Counted from the first letter of the stretch, positions 1-11,987 are shown. The stretch is DNA of 64,000 nucleotides from Chloranthus sessilifolius (GCA_021018995.1 CM037598.1:50855185-50919184), one strand, 5' to 3'. Notes: generated by a model not told the origin, from the letters alone. Numbers and translations: made by a program.

Positions 1-9
1 AGAAAAACA

Positions 10-1260
10 ATGTTGTACAAACATATTATACACTTTTCTACCATCAGATTTTTGGAGATTCATGATGATAGGTGGGCGACAAGGGCTCTGGATGTTTTCA
101 ATGCATGGTTTGAGCCTCGACCATTTACCTTGAGTATTCTTCCATCCTTGGGATCTGAAATATCCACAGCCCTCGAGGGGGAGGCCTTGATGATGATGTA
201 TGGCCCTTCCCATCCTGGATCTCAATTTGCCGTGAAAGAATTTAAGTTTAGAGTTGAATAACCATACCTTGGAGTATGAACTCTTTTCTCATGAGGCTCC
301 TATCATGGAATGATTTAACCTTTTCTTTGTACAACTGGAGCTAGTATAGGCATCCATCCTCAGTTCTTCGATTCGGTGAGTTGAAGCTTCTTGTGGTTAC
401 CGCGGTTAGATCCATATTAAAGTTTTGATTGCCCACAAGGCCTTATATTCTAATTCTCTTGGTAGATGGCATGCCTTGCCATAAACCCGATCTGAAAGGG
501 ACATCCTATAGGAGTCTTGTAGGCGATTCAGTATGCCCACAAAGCATCATTAAGCTTAAAGGACAGGTCCTTTCATCCTTCTTCTGATTTTTTCAAAATG
601 TGTTTGATCTCTATTTGAAATCTCCACATCCCTTGGTTTGTGGATGATAGGGAGTGGCTACTCGTGAGTGATGAGTACTTTTTAATAGAGAGTCAAGCTC
701 ACAAGGTAAAAGTGGCTTCCCCATCACTAATGATGTCTCTAGGAATCCAAATCTGGAAAAATGTGGTCTTTGAGGAATCTTAAAACCACTTTGTGATCAT
801 TGGATTTGGTAGCTATGGCCTCAATCCACTTGGAGACATAATCCATACCAAGATGAAATTGTTTCCATTAGAAGGGGAAAGGGCCCATAAAATCTATGCC
901 CCAAACATCAAAAACTCAACTACCAAGATTGGTCATAGGGCATTGAGTTTCTTTGGAAATCCGCTTGATTTTGGCGATGCAAGATTTATAGTCAGAAGGC
1001 ATCTTTAAAGATTGTGGGCCAATAGAAACCACACTACTGAAATTTTTGCATTTGTTTATTGCCCTTTGAAATGGCCTCCACAGAACTGTTCATGACACAT
1101 TGACAATATGCCGGGAATTCATGGTCCGGGACACACTTTACGATCACTTGGTTCCGCACAATTCTTGAATAGCTAAGGATCTTCCCAAATGAAATGTTTA
1201 ACTTGTGGGAAGAAAAGATCTTTATCCATTCTATTCCAATGTTGTGGGATCTGTCCAATA
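10..1260 (-). pseudogene. Athila integrase region (fossil)
   Basis: Minus-strand peptides such as VFDVWGIDFMGPFPSNGN, LNDALWAYRIAYKTPIG and WEGPYIIIKASPSRAVDI match the catalytic core and C-terminal part of Ty3/gypsy integrases of the Athila type. This protein would insert the cDNA copy into the chromosome. The region lies downstream of RNase H, the normal Ty3/gypsy order. It is clearly not functional. The left end of the window falls near the end of the integrase region, so the env-like or non-coding tail typical of Athila would be outside. Confidence 0.8.
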
Positions 1261-1279
1261 GCCAAGGAGTTGACTATGT

Positions 1280-3460
1280 TTGCAAACCAAGGATCGTGGG
1301 TATTGATGGCAAAAGTTGCTCATCGTGAAATGATTCATTAATGGGTAAGCTATCATCCTCGATTGAGAATTCGGATAAGTGATCACCACCACATTCTCCA
1401 CTCCTTTCTTATCCTTAATCAGAGATCAAACTCCTGTAATAGGAGGATCCACCATTAATCTGGGCTTGGTATCCTTCTTAGAGAAGGTACTTTAGGCGAG
1501 TGGTCAAGAACACCACAATTTGTGAACCTAAAACATAAGGCCAATTTTTCCAATGCAAACACAATGACTCTTTCTCGCTTGTTGTGTAGTTGAGCTGGGC
1601 ATCTATCATGGATCTGTGGCATAAGCTATGACATGGGAAGCTTATCCTTTCTCCGCCCTAGGACAGCTCCTAGGGCATAGTCGATGCATCACACATCAGC
1701 TCAAAGCGCACTAAATAGTCAGGGGAGTGCAAGATGGCAGCTGGAATCAGACATTTCTTAAGCACCTCAAACGGTGTCATGCATTCATTAGTACTCACAA
1801 GAGGAACATCTTGACACAGTAAGTGACAGAGTGGCTTGCAAATTTTACTGAAATCTTTGATGAACCTCCTATAAAATCGCATGCCCTAAGAAACTTTTGA
1901 TTTGCTTAAGTTACCTGGGAGGAGGCAAATGTGCAATTAGATCAATTTCTGCCTGGTCCACCTCTATGCCTTTATGTGAGACCACATCTCCTAGGCCAAT
2001 GCCTTGGGTGACCATAAAATGACTCTTTCGACTTAGAACCAAATTGGTTTCTTCATCTTTGCAACACCAACTTGAGGTGGTGTAAGCATTGGGAAAAGTC
2101 GCTCCATAAATTGAAAAGTCATCCATGAAGATCTCCATGAATTGATCAATCATGTCGAAAAGATGGCATACATGCATCTTTGAAAAGTAGCAGGGCATTG
2201 CAAAGACCAAAGGGCATCCTCCTATAGGCAAAAGGCCAAAGGCGGTGAAGGTGGTCTTTCTTGGTCCTGTGGGTATTGTGGATCTTTGTAACAGTACCCA
2301 TCAAGGAAGCGATGAGTAAGCTTTGCTGCAAGCTTATCAAGGATTTGGTCAATGAAGGGAGGGGAAATGGTCTTTCCTTGTCATGGTATTTAATTTTTGT
2401 AGTCTATGGACCCTCCATCCAGCTTGTTTGTCCGGTGGACATAAGTTTACCATTCAGCTACATGTGATGCCAGATTTCTTAGGCACCACCGTGGGTGCTA
2501 CCCAAGCGAGAATCAAATGGGGTAAATGACCCCAAAGATTCAGCAGCTTGACAACTTCCTTCATTACCACTTCTTGCATGTGAGGATTCAACCTTCTTTG
2601 CATTTCTCTAGAAGGCTTGGCATCCTCTTCCGTGGATCTTATGCATGCATAAACTGGGTTTATTCCTCCTAAATCAGCAATGGTCGACCAATTGCTTTCT
2701 TGTCTTGTTTTAGAACTACCAACGACTCCTCTTCTTGCTCTTTGTAAGGGAGGAAGAAATAATCACAGTAGTGTTTGATGATCTCCCAAAACACATATTT
2801 CAGATTTTTGGGGAGCTTTGAGTTCCAATTGGGTGAGAAAAGAGGGCAGAAAGGTACCTTGGTAACTTGTGGAAGAGGGAGAGGAGCAGTCTCCAAGAGA
2901 GAGAACTTGATGGTGTTGGTGAGTGCCTTGCACAAAGCAGACTCAGTTGAATTTGATCTCCTTTTCCTTCTTTCTTGGATCCCCAATCATTTTAAATTAC
3001 GTGGTGGAGTCTTTACCTTGCGAAATGTTTGTAAAGACTCCTCCACCACTTTCATCAATGATGTCAACATGGAAACATTCCTCAGAGAATTGAGGTTGAG
3101 TAACGATTATACACATTCAATTTAACTTTCATATTTCCAAAAGACACCTCCATGATGCGGACACTGCATTGAATGCATGCATTAGTAGCCGAGAATGGTC
3201 TTCCTGTAATGACAGGATGGCGGTGGTACTTTTGGTTGGTTCCATGTCCAACACCAAAAAGTCGGCAGGGTAGAAAACTTGTCTACTCCTACCAAAACAT
3301 CTTCAATCAACCCCATAGGTTTCCTTTCAGATCTGTCATACCATTGTAACACCACTTGAGTGGGTTTCAATTCTCCCAAACCTAGCTTCTCATAGATGAA
3401 TTAGGGAAGGTGTTGACACTAGCACCAGATCTAGCAAGGCTTTCTCAATGGTGTGCTCCC
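1280..3460 (-). pseudogene. Athila protease, reverse transcriptase and RNase H region (fossil)
   Basis: The region reads, in minus-strand order, protease (about 3100-3460), RT (about 1900-2990) and RNase H start (about 1280-1880). Recognisable stretches include LPKNLKYVFWEIIKHY followed by an acidic stretch and KKAIG, typical just before the Athila RT. Others are RRMPFGLCNA, IFMDDFSIYG and FYRRFIKDFSKI. In the family, the product copies element RNA into DNA. The equivalent segment on the opposite strand at 63110-64000 comes from another Athila copy and confirms the assignment. The region is broken in many places. Confidence 0.85.
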
Positions 3461-5300
3461 CAATGATGCAGGGATTGTGGGGATTCTGTGGTCTTGCATC
3501 TTAGGTGGTGTTGCAATTGATAGCACTTGGTTGATTTTCTCCACAAAGGCCTTCTTGGATAAATGTATCCTAGATTGCCTTTTGTGGGTGCACACCTCTT
3601 TGATAAATTTTGCATAAGCAGTGGACTGTTTGATTGCATCAAGCGAGGTAGATTAATTTTAACTTGCTTGAATGTCTCCATCATTTCCTCAATTTTTGTG
3701 TTTCCTTTGTCAAAAGGAGAAACCGACTTCATTGCATGGGGAAATGGGAGGTGAGGAACAAATTTCTCCTCCTCATCTTTTTCAACAATTTTGTTATTTC
3801 ATTTTTTTTTTGAATTTTTCGATGTAAATCAATGTACCATATTGCTATCCAAATTTGTTGTTCTGCACTTGTTCTTCATCTTTTCCTCTTCACTACCCGT
3901 GTTGTTTATTATTCTTCCACTTCTCAAAGTAGTCACAGCCTTTGATTTCCTCATGGCCATTTGAGGATTCTCCAACCATGAATCCCTTAGGATTGTTCAC
4001 AGTTGGTTGGTAGTTTACCCTCTTCTCTCTTAGCCAATGAATTTGAGAGTTGGCCCGAGTTTCTTCAATTTTTAATGCTCACTGTGAAGGTTCACGGGGC
4101 AGTAGTTCCAAGATTTTGAAGTGAACTCAAGACCGCTCTTCAAAGGTCGGGGATCTAGGAGGGGCAGGGCTGTGCATTGCATGGCTTGTTGTTGGTTAGG
4201 TCTTGAAAATTTGATTTATTATAAAATTCGCCGATATGGTCGAAAGGTGTTTGAAAGGTAATTGATTTTTGGGTCATTGCCATCTTTGGTAATTTCCTGA
4301 TTCCACGAGATTAGGATGAGATCTCCATGGGTAGTCATTCGATTGCATCATCCATAAGATCGAAATGCATGAGCTTGTTCCATCATGAGTTCTGGAAATT
4401 GTGATGCGAAGGACATTGATCAATGGAATGAGTGGGGACCGGCATATCGACATGCCTCCTCTACTCTTGACCCATTTGGAGCTTTAAATGAGTCCATCCC
4501 TATCAAATTTTGTGGTCAAATTATCCACTTTCCTTTCCAGCTCATTGACTTCATAAACTTTCCCTCTTGTGAATTGGGGATTATTCATCCTAGCCGATTC
4601 TCGGTGTCCTTGGCGTAGATTCCTGCCGGGTTGAATTTTCCAATCACCTCAAAGAGGTCCCAAACCTCTTCAAGCTTTTCTGCAAGTAGGTACCTCCACA
4701 AGAGGCATCCACCATGTTCTTGCCCTTCCGATCCGCCTTGATAGAAGCTTTGAACCATGCCATTTAGGAATTTGATGGTGAGGGCATTGCCTTATGATTC
4801 TTTAAACCTTTCCCATGCTTCATGGAAAGTTTGATTGAGTTTTGGGAGAAAGAGATGATGCTTTGTCTCAGTTGGCTGGTTTTAGTCATTGGGAAATATT
4901 TTGACAAAATTGACATTGCAAATCATTCCATGATGTGATCTTTGTTTGGTGCTAACATAGATAACCATGCTCTAGCTTTGTCCTTTAATGAAAAAGGAAA
5001 GAGCCTAAGCTTGGTTGCCTCTGACCAGTCGACTATGTTAAATGTTGTGCATAAAGCCATAAATTCATCAATGTGTTTGTAAGGGTCTTCCTTACTCAAT
5101 CCATGGAATGAAGGCAACATTTGGATGGTGGAGGACTTAATTTCATAATTTCCCTCCGTGGGAAATTGAATGCAAAATGGGAATTATAAGCACCGGGCAA
5201 AGTAGTCTCTTAACAATCTCGTTTCTTCACCCATTTCAGCAGATGTCCGTGATGTATGTCGGTTTCTTAGGAGTCTTTCAACTTCAATTTAACGGAGAAT
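3461..5300 (-). pseudogene. Athila gag region (fossil)
   Basis: The stretch at 4923-5120 has the gag core pattern FHGLSKEDPYKHIDEF followed by LRLFPFSLKDKARAWL, characteristic of Athila/Tat gag. Near 3600-3690 is the motif FKQVKINLP, found near the Athila gag-protease border. Gag would form the virus-like particle. The region starts about 170 bases inside the primer site, as expected. It is broken and no intact frame remains. Confidence 0.8.
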
Positions 5301-5460
5301 CTCGTGATTGAGGGTTCTCGCCAAACATACAACTCGGAGAGAGTTTGGTACAAAGAAACTCCTATTTAAGAACTTTCCTTGTACTGTTGCATAAAAATAA
5401 CAACAAAATTAATAAATGATAAATGAAAATAAACATAGGTCTATCTATTTTAGAACACAC

Positions 5461-5479
5461 TTCCCCGGCAACGGCGCCA
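5461..5479 (-). other. Primer binding site, tRNA-Asp type
   Basis: The minus strand reads TGGCGCCGTTGCCGGGGAA, complementary to the 3' end of plant tRNA-Asp, as usual in Athila elements. It lies six bases inside the 5' LTR and fixes the orientation of the element. The same site is found at 42903-42921. Confidence 0.88.
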
Positions 5480-6278
5480 AAAACTTGTTGTCGCTCCCAG
5501 TGTGCCATAAATGTGTGCATTATGAATCAAAAATTAAAGAATTAAAGAATGCTAGGTTATATGGATGTTAACTTATGAAAGGGATATCAGCACATTGGGG
5601 CTAACACTGGCCTGCAAGATCAGGGCCAATTGTAGCAAGTTTTAAAAGTAAGTATTTCAAGATCGTCCACAGAGAAGTTTGTCTAAAATGAGAGATAAAC
5701 CTCCAGATCTGTGCTACCAGATCTGGCTCTATAATTATCTAAAAAAAAGAAAAGATAAAAGAGAGAGTTGGATTGTGTCACATTTAACTATTAGCAAATA
5801 AAGAACAGACCTAACTACATGATCCAGATCCGAGTTGGGGAGATGTTTAAAATAAGACAAATCCAGAAATAATAGCTTCATATACTTTAGCCTCTGAATT
5901 TTAATGGAGAATCAGAGTTCAACAGGCAGATTCAATCTTCATCCGGCTACCAAAGATAGATGTAAGAGAAATAAATCCGAATTAAGGAATAGGTTTAGAC
6001 TTATTGATCTCATCCACTTAAATGGTCATGATCTCGTCATACCTAGTCATGGCCTATTCTTTAGTTCGTAACATGAACATCATCAGAATGTCATAGAATT
6101 AGGTTACCAACGCTTAATTCGCATGGGTGATGAATTAAGGGAAGTTGCATGCGGATGAGTGAATCTAAAGAAGTCTAATGCACTAAGGTGAACATTCAGA
6201 ACCCTCGACATGACTCCAATGGAGAAGACACAAATTACTGCAACCTTTTAAAATCCAAAATTACAATTACAGAGCACG

Positions 6279-6341
6279 GCTTCTTAGAGAGCCCTCAGAC
6301 TTACAGTCTGAGCTTCTTAGAGAGCCCTCAGACTTACAGTC
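6279..6341. repeat. 33-base direct duplication inside the LTR
   Basis: Two adjacent copies of a unit beginning GCTTCTTAGAGAGCCCTCAG. The LARD LTRs carry shorter, degenerate versions at the corresponding place. Confidence 0.8.
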
Positions 6342-6498
6342 TTGAATCCGAACTTGGAAGTACAAATCACTCACAATGGCTCTCAAAGGTAAACTACAAG
6401 AAGGATTCTGGGGGTTCGGATAAGCTATCCGTAGGAATGAGGGAAACAGAGATGAAAACTCTAAAATCTGGATACCCAAATTGGGCAAATGGTTCGTC

Positions 6499-6507
6499 TA
6501 TTTATAG
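6499..6507 (-). promoter_or_regulatory. TATA box of the LTR promoter
   Basis: The minus strand reads CTATAAATA. The box is conserved at the corresponding place in the LARD LTRs (38346-38353 and 43903-43910) and in the LTR at 60095-62314 (61051-61058). This supports a minus-strand transcript starting some 30 bases to its left. Confidence 0.6.
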
Positions 6508-7114
6508 TTTTCCCTAAGCCCGGCTCAAATGTGTATCAACCAATCGAATTGGATAGATCATATCAACCAATAGAAGTCGAGCACCGTGATCCAAATCTTT
6601 CCGCCAATCGTAATCGCTTGATCCGGTTCACCAATCAGAAACAGAGGCATCAATTTCATTATGCATTTTGAAATTGTTTGAGCTCGGAAGTTCCCGCCGT
6701 AATTTAACTTTGGGCGCCACATGGGTTGGAATATGCCTTCGGATCTTGATTGGAACCTTCCGGAATGTTCTGGTCTTTTGATTGCATTAGGGCGCGTGCA
6801 AAGTTTCTGAAATACCTTGGACGAGAAATCCCGTAATGCCATTTCGCATAGTTTAAGGGCTTTTTCGCAAAGTAGTTAGAGTTTCTAGAAGTTCCCGCCA
6901 AGTTATTCCCTCTCTAGGTGCTCATGTGGGGTGGAATATTCCTTCGCTTTATGCTTAGAATCTTCCGAAATGTCTCTGGGCTTTTCAATGCATTGGGGCG
7001 CGTGCAGCAGATTACTGAATTGCCCTTGTTAAAGCTGCGAATCTCCAGAATACCTTTTCGCAGAGTTCAGGGGCCTTTTCGCAAAGTTCAATGACTTCAA
7101 GCTCGCTCAGAAAG

Positions 7115-7240
7115 TTCAATCTTCTCTTCGAAGTGTGTTTTCTTCTTTTCGCAAAGTTCAATCTTCTCTTCGAAGTGTGTTTTCTCCTTTTCGCAAAGTT
7201 CAATCTTCTCTTCGAAGTGTGTTTTCTCCTTTTCGCAAAG
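7115..7240. repeat. 42-base tandem repeat, three copies, in LTR
   Basis: Three nearly identical 42-base units starting TTCAATCTTCTCTTCGAAGT, each ending in CTTTTCGCAAAG. The LARD LTRs have a related but different array of CTTTTCGCAAAG-containing units (38735-38880 and 44280-44430), so this part of the LTR expands repeatedly. Confidence 0.88.
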
Positions 7241-7617
7241 TTCAAGGTTCTTTACGAAAAGTGCAAGTTCTTTGCGAATAGTAGAAGTTCTTTGCGAATT
7301 GAACTCTAGGCTCCCATTCTTCTTTGCGAATTGACTTTTAACTTGATTTTTTCTTTGCGAATGGCTCTCTCTCTTGCTTCAGGTCTTTGTCTGCTCTTTT
7401 AGACCCCTCTTTAGCCATTGTTGAGGCTGTTTCTTCACTCCTTCTTTAAACTTGACATGAGCTGTCAGCTTTTTGATCTTTTTGGGATGCTTTTCGGATT
7501 TGGACCTGTCTGATTGGTTAGCTGTAAAATGCACACTAAAGCACTTATTTAGTCTTCTCAAGGGTCTTTCAAGGCTCATGTTTAGGGGTGAAAAATGGTA
7601 TTTTTCACTACTTAACA

Positions 7618-8160
7618 GTGAGGGGGTGGATGAAAATGGTTCATCTGGGGAGGGAATGTGGAGCATGGATTGGATGGATGCATGGAAAAAATTGGGCATG
7701 GCCCGGGTACAATTGGGCATGACCTGGGTGGATGGGGAGATATGTGATTGATTAGGCATGGCTTAGGTGAAATGGGGTATGGTTTGGGGAAATGATGGGG
7801 AATGAGGTGTTAGATTTTGTGAAAATATGGGGAAACTAGCTATGTTAGATGTGGAGGGGGGATGGATTAAATCTTGGGTGGTGGAGGGAGGATGGGATGT
7901 ATGTTGGGTGGATGGATGTGGGAAATTGGGTATGTTGGAGGTGGACGGAAAATGGGGTATGTGGGATGTGAATGGGGGAAGATTGTGCATGGTGAATGTG
8001 AGGAAGTGGGGTGTATGTGGGGTGGATGTGGATGGATTTTGGGTAGATGTGGGTGAAGGGAGGAACAAATTTTTGGTGGATGTGGATGGGAACATGGGTG
8101 CACCGAAGGGGCCGGTGACAGAAAAGGGAGATTGGGTGAGGGGGATGGATGTGAACATCT
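7618..8160. repeat. G-rich minisatellite-like tract
   Basis: Degenerate direct repeats built on TGGATGTGG, TTGGGTGGATG and GGGTATG, with strong strand asymmetry (the plus strand is G- and T-rich with very few C). The asymmetry leaves long open frames on both strands; the minus-strand one (7763-8158) is rich in Ser, Thr, Pro and His and shows no known domain. I treat these frames as by-products of the composition. The tract begins at the outer edge of the Athila LTR. Confidence 0.7.
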
Positions 8161-9606
8161 CTTCCGTATGGGAATGAGTCAGGGAATGTGGCGTGGATGA
8201 GTCGAGATCGGCCTATGTCGGATCCACTACCGACGACATGGCTTAGCGGCGGCTTGGGTATGGGTGCTTCGAATGGGGCCCGTAAAGGTTCCTCCTTCCT
8301 CTACGAGACGACGGAGGATAAGGCGATGCCGTTGTGCTGGCACCATATTTTTTAAAAAAAAAATTGTAAGTGGATTTTTATGATGAAGGATTCTGGGGCC
8401 TTTGAATTCCTGTTTCGGGCAGTATTTGCACCCTAAATAAATCCCGCGGCAAGACCTCGACTCGCTTTGAAAGAATCAAAGGGGAACCTCGTGGTCTAGT
8501 GAAGGCACGGGAATCAATGCAAACAACCCAATCCCCCAGAACGAGTCAATAAGAAATTATCCTCTTTTGATTGGCGGGGGTGTATGGGGTGTTGGATATT
8601 GCGGGACCTAATCAAAGGCGCTAAACTACTAAGCGGGGAATTCAGAGATGTGAAAAAGGCCTCAGATTTTGGGATGCTCTGCTCAGTGGGGACAACAAAT
8701 ACTTGATGCGAGTATGACATGCGCCAGACCAACTTTGGTCCCATTTGCTTAGCGCATGTATTAGTTGCGCCAAAGCAAATCTAGAAAATAAATGCTTGGC
8801 GCGTGTATTAGTTGCGCCAGGTATATACAGTGTAGTCAATTTTCTTGACAGCAGAACAACAAGCCCGAACTCAATCTATTTTTATTTTTATTTTCTGGAA
8901 GCAATACTTCCGGGGACTGATCTCTTAATTGCATCGGGTCTCTCCTCACTGAATCCTAGGGATACAAGGTCTATTTTGGGACTACTAGCGCTCTCCCCGA
9001 GGGTTTTAAACTTTGTAACAGGATAGGTTCCCCAACCGATATACCTCCAGCGCAAATGCCTTCTTAGATACTGGATGGGGTGGTACTTTTCCGGATCATC
9101 ACCACTAGGGGCTACCGTCGTACTAAGAACTGGGTGTTTGTATCTTTGCCTAAATATCCCAACCCTTGAAAATCTACCCCCGTAAAAAATTCAGTTAAGT
9201 CCCCCTTCTTAGTTCAATTTTAATTTCAAATTTTAAGGGTGCTTTCTTCAAGTTTAAAAACTGGTGGTGATGGCCCCGTGACGCCTCTATGGGTCGGCAT
9301 CCACTGGTAGAATATGATTGCGATGAAATTACAAGCTCAAGTAGGCTCGCTAAATGGCTAAGACGTATAAAAGCGCAAGTAAGCCCGTAAATCGGCTAAG
9401 GCATGTAAATAACGAAAAAATAAAGGAAGTGTAAGGATAATGTGTAAGTAGGCCCGCCGATCGGCTAAGGATGTAAATGATGGAAAAGTAGGGGTGAGAA
9501 AATTTACGGAATCGTAGGGGTGAGTGAAAAATAAGAAAAAAATAAACAAATGTTAGTAAAACAAAGAAAAAGGCCAAGTTTCAAGGGAAAACTCTACTAG
9601 CTACTT
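8161..9606. other. Unassigned sequence, probably 5' interior of the Tat/Ogre-like element
   Basis: No gene is visible. The stretch holds a short poly-A run near 8350, two copies of a hairpin-forming motif (8751-8771 and 8798-8818), and, at about 9335-9480, three loose repeats of a unit containing TAAATCGGCTAAG. It ends at a reversed primer site, so its right part should be the untranslated leader of a minus-strand Tat/Ogre-like element. No gag or pol of that element could be recognised. Confidence 0.4.
8751..8818. repeat. Pair of GGCGCA...TGCGCC hairpin motifs
   Basis: Two 21-base near-palindromes (8751-8771 and 8798-8818) with stems of 5-6 bases around the loop TGTATTAGT. Related motifs occur inside the Tat/Ogre-like LTRs at 10639-10659, 10714-10734 and, degenerate, near 58780 and 58875. 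Confidence 0.6.
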
Positions 9607-9622
9607 TCCAGTAGAGTCGCCA
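9607..9622 (-). other. Primer binding site, probable tRNA-Arg type
   Basis: The minus strand reads TGGCGACTCTACTGGA. The plus-strand copy at 59893-59910 reads TGGCGACTCTGCTGGGGA. To my knowledge this primer type is used by Tat/Ogre elements; I could not check it against a tRNA set. Confidence 0.7.
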
Positions 9623-9624
9623 TC

Positions 9625-11156
9625 TGTGCAATCGTGGGATTTTTTACGATCCCGTCACGACGATGCGCACTCACTAAAAGATATCGAGTCACCACCCGAA
9701 GCTTTTGGTGTCCCGGGAAACCTAAATCAATTTTATAAGCACCGAAGTGCCAAAAATGTGACTCTGATTCACCGGTCTATGCGAAAGGCTCTTGGGTAGA
9801 GACTTTGGTTATTGATCAGGAAGGTGTTAGGCACCCGATCAATCTGCTCTAAAGCGGTCGCTACTTATGGCCAACGATAAAATAAAAATGAAAATAAAAA
9901 GAGAACTTCCTTTTGCCCAAAGGCACCATGACACTATTTGTGCCCCTCCGTTCCAACCGAGATTTCGATGGCATAACGACACAAATTCAAGGATAGAGCA
10001 AAAGCTAAGAAGGTAGAGGAATAGAGGGGAGAGCCGGACCTCTCGGGCCCTTGTAGCATGCGTGTGGACCTTCGCGTAGATGCACTTGGCGAGCTTTCGA
10101 TAGCTTGGATGATGGAATAGGGTTCTAACCTCTAAAGCTTGCTAGGTAAGGGGTAGGAGAGGAGGGCTAGGGGGTAGCTCTCACCTAAACTAAAATACCT
10201 ATGGTGGAATATAAGGCTCAAATGAAGTTTTAGTATTCTGGAATTTGTATGAAAAAAAGGTGCACCAAAGGGGAGGAAAGCTCTCTCTCTTAATCTTTTC
10301 TCTCTTAGGAATTTTTTTCAAGCCATTTGCAAGAGGGGTTACCTCTCTATTTATAGGAAAAGAGAGGATTAGGGGGGTGCTTAGAGGCTAATTAGGATTA
10401 GCAATTAGGTAATCCTAGCATCTAAAGTTTCCTAGGGTTTCAAAGGCTTAGAAAAGTGGGAAATGGTCATCAATGATAGATGATAGGTAGATGTTTCAAA
10501 TGATTAAAGGGTTGCAAATAGGGTAAGCATGGGTGCAACAGTCCTAATGAAACTCATCACACACTTTGAGATGGTCAACAAGTCAAACCCCAAAAGTGAA
10601 ATTCGAGCCAAAAACCCACAGTTACTGTAGCTAAGCCTGGCGCATGTATTAGATGCATCAAGTAAAATACAGTCCTTGGAAGTTCAAAGCCCGCGGGGGA
10701 CCCACTTGTTCTTGGCACAACTAATACATGCGCCAAGTACACATGCTTTCTAGCGAAGTTCTCGCCTAGTTCAATGCAGACCTCGCGAGGTTCAAATGAT
10801 GTCCATTTTGTGCCCCAAACTTTGGATCATCGTAACTTTTGATGCATAACTCGGATTGGGGCAATTCTTAGCTTGTTGGAAAGCTGGAAACCTCTAATTT
10901 TTCATGGTATATGATTTAATCTCAGTAGAGATTCCTTCCAGAACTAGTACTCCTCCCTCTAACCATTGCCCGAAAGGGTTAACTATGTGTTCGGAGGGGT
11001 TTCTAAAGGTTGGGATTTGTTCCTAAAGGTTTGGGGAGGGTTTTAAAGGATCTGGGGTGATTCCTAAAGGTTTGGATAATGCTATCGGAAGTTCGGAGGT
11101 GTGTCTCTCTCGAAGTATATCTCGATCGGGCCTTGGGCCAAATTTGGGTGTCTATA
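9625..11156 (-). repeat. Tat/Ogre-like LTR, 5' LTR of a minus-strand element
   Basis: About 1532 bases. The left end TGTGCAATCG is next to the reversed primer site; the right end is GGGTGTCTATA, the reverse of the usual TGTAGACACCC start. It is homologous in inverted orientation to 58385-59890: shared blocks include the gene-like edge CACCGAAGTGCC and a TATA region. The matching 3' LTR and pol were not found in the window, so the element is incomplete here. Confidence 0.8.
10348..10356 (-). promoter_or_regulatory. TATA box in Tat/Ogre-like LTR
   Basis: The minus strand reads CTATAAATA within CCTATAAATAGAGAGG. The plus-oriented LTR has CCTATAAATA at 59175-59184. Conservation between two diverged copies supports a real promoter element. 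Confidence 0.6.
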
Positions 11157-11255
11157 GGTACCTATACCCTGCACCCTAGTAACAAAGCTGAATATTATTA
11201 TACTTGGGCATGATCCCAAGCATAAAATTCTAATCAAAGTGCTTTCACACACTAA

Positions 11256-11654
11256 GGGCTCGTTCCGGAGTTTATAAATACTCATAATTTGAGTGTCTTA
11301 CTCAGAATCGTTGCTTTTATGAGCTTTTCCGACAAATTTCTTTGTATGTGAGTTTTCATGGGGATCCGTGTTTTCTGAGTATTTCTAAGTGAAAGCGACA
11401 TCAATTTACCATCAAATAACTCGAAATTGCTTTAAATTTGAGCTTAGACAAATGAAGCCAAAATACCTCGAGAACTGAAGAACACACAGAATCTGAGTTT
11501 TCTGAGAAAAACTAAGAAAACCCTAAACTTTGACCAAACTCAAGAATAACACCCAGATTTTCCAAGAATCTGAGTGCACTCAGATTCTTCTAGAATTGTA
11601 GTGTATCAGTTTCTTGCTTTTCTGGGAAAAACTCAAAATCACCCGAACGAGGCC
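11256..11654. mobile_element. Tourist-like MITE with TAA target duplication
   Basis: 399 bases bounded by the imperfect terminal inverted repeats GGGCTCGTTCCGG and (reversed) GGCCTCGTTCGGG, and flanked by TAA on both sides (11253-11255 and 11655-11657). A TAA duplicate and GGG/GGC termini fit PIF/Harbinger (Tourist) MITEs. There is no coding capacity. Inner sequence shows many ACTCAG/CTGAGT half-palindromes. Confidence 0.72.
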
Positions 11655-11657
11655 TAA

Positions 11658-11987
11658 ATATTTAAAATAGGAATCAAACGGCCCAATGTATGGAAGGTTC
11701 GAGCTTTTGTAATTATGGGATCATTAGACTTTAGAAGAGAAACAAGGAGTGTGTATACAAGTAGATGGTATAATTTTATTTTTTGTATTATAAAGGAAGT
11801 TATCAAATTAAGTGCAGTGATTTCCTAGAATGTGCATGGTTTTAATAACAACAGCTGCAACAACAGCAAAATCGCTGATTTGGGGCTCAAAAATTTGCTC
11901 AGATGTGCACCCTTGGTGCACTTATTAGGCTTCTAATACCAACCGTTGAATTAATGATACAGATCCTCTATATGATTAGCAAGTAGT
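11658..11987. other. No feature recognised
   Basis: AT-rich single-copy-looking sequence between the MITE and the CACTA-type remnant. I see no gene, repeat end or structured RNA. Confidence 0.5.

Larger units (their letters stand above)
1..7617 (-). mobile_element. Athila-lineage Ty3/gypsy LTR element, 3' end beyond the window
   Basis: Reading the minus strand from right to left, the parts come in the order expected of an Athila element: 5' LTR (5486-7617), tRNA-Asp-type primer site (5461-5479), gag, protease, RT, RNase H and integrase. The 3' LTR would lie left of base 1. Several peptide stretches resemble Athila proteins, such as KHIDEFMALCTTFNIVDWSE in gag and FYRRFIKDFSKI in the RT/RNase H region. 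The element is an old, heavily broken copy with well over ten breaks. Its LTR belongs to the same family as the LARD at 37377-44813, so this lineage is the likely autonomous partner of that element. The lineage call rests on recalled family motifs, not on a search. Confidence 0.88.
5486..7617 (-). repeat. 5' LTR of the Athila-type element
   Basis: The LTR has TGTTGTCGC at one end and CTTAACA at the other (TG...CA), 2132 bases. It is homologous over most of its length to the two LARD LTRs (37377-39253 and 42928-44813) and, more distantly, to 60095-62314. Length differences come mainly from internal tandem repeats. A 5-base target duplicate cannot be tested because the other end is outside the window; the outer flank begins GTGAG. 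Confidence 0.87.

Noticed and set aside
793-1008. Plus-strand frame at the left edge
   Set aside because: Shadow of the minus-strand integrase region.
7763-8158. Long Ser/Thr/Pro/His-rich frame as a structural protein gene
   Set aside because: It is explained by the strand-asymmetric repeat composition; the opposite strand is equally open and neither has a domain.
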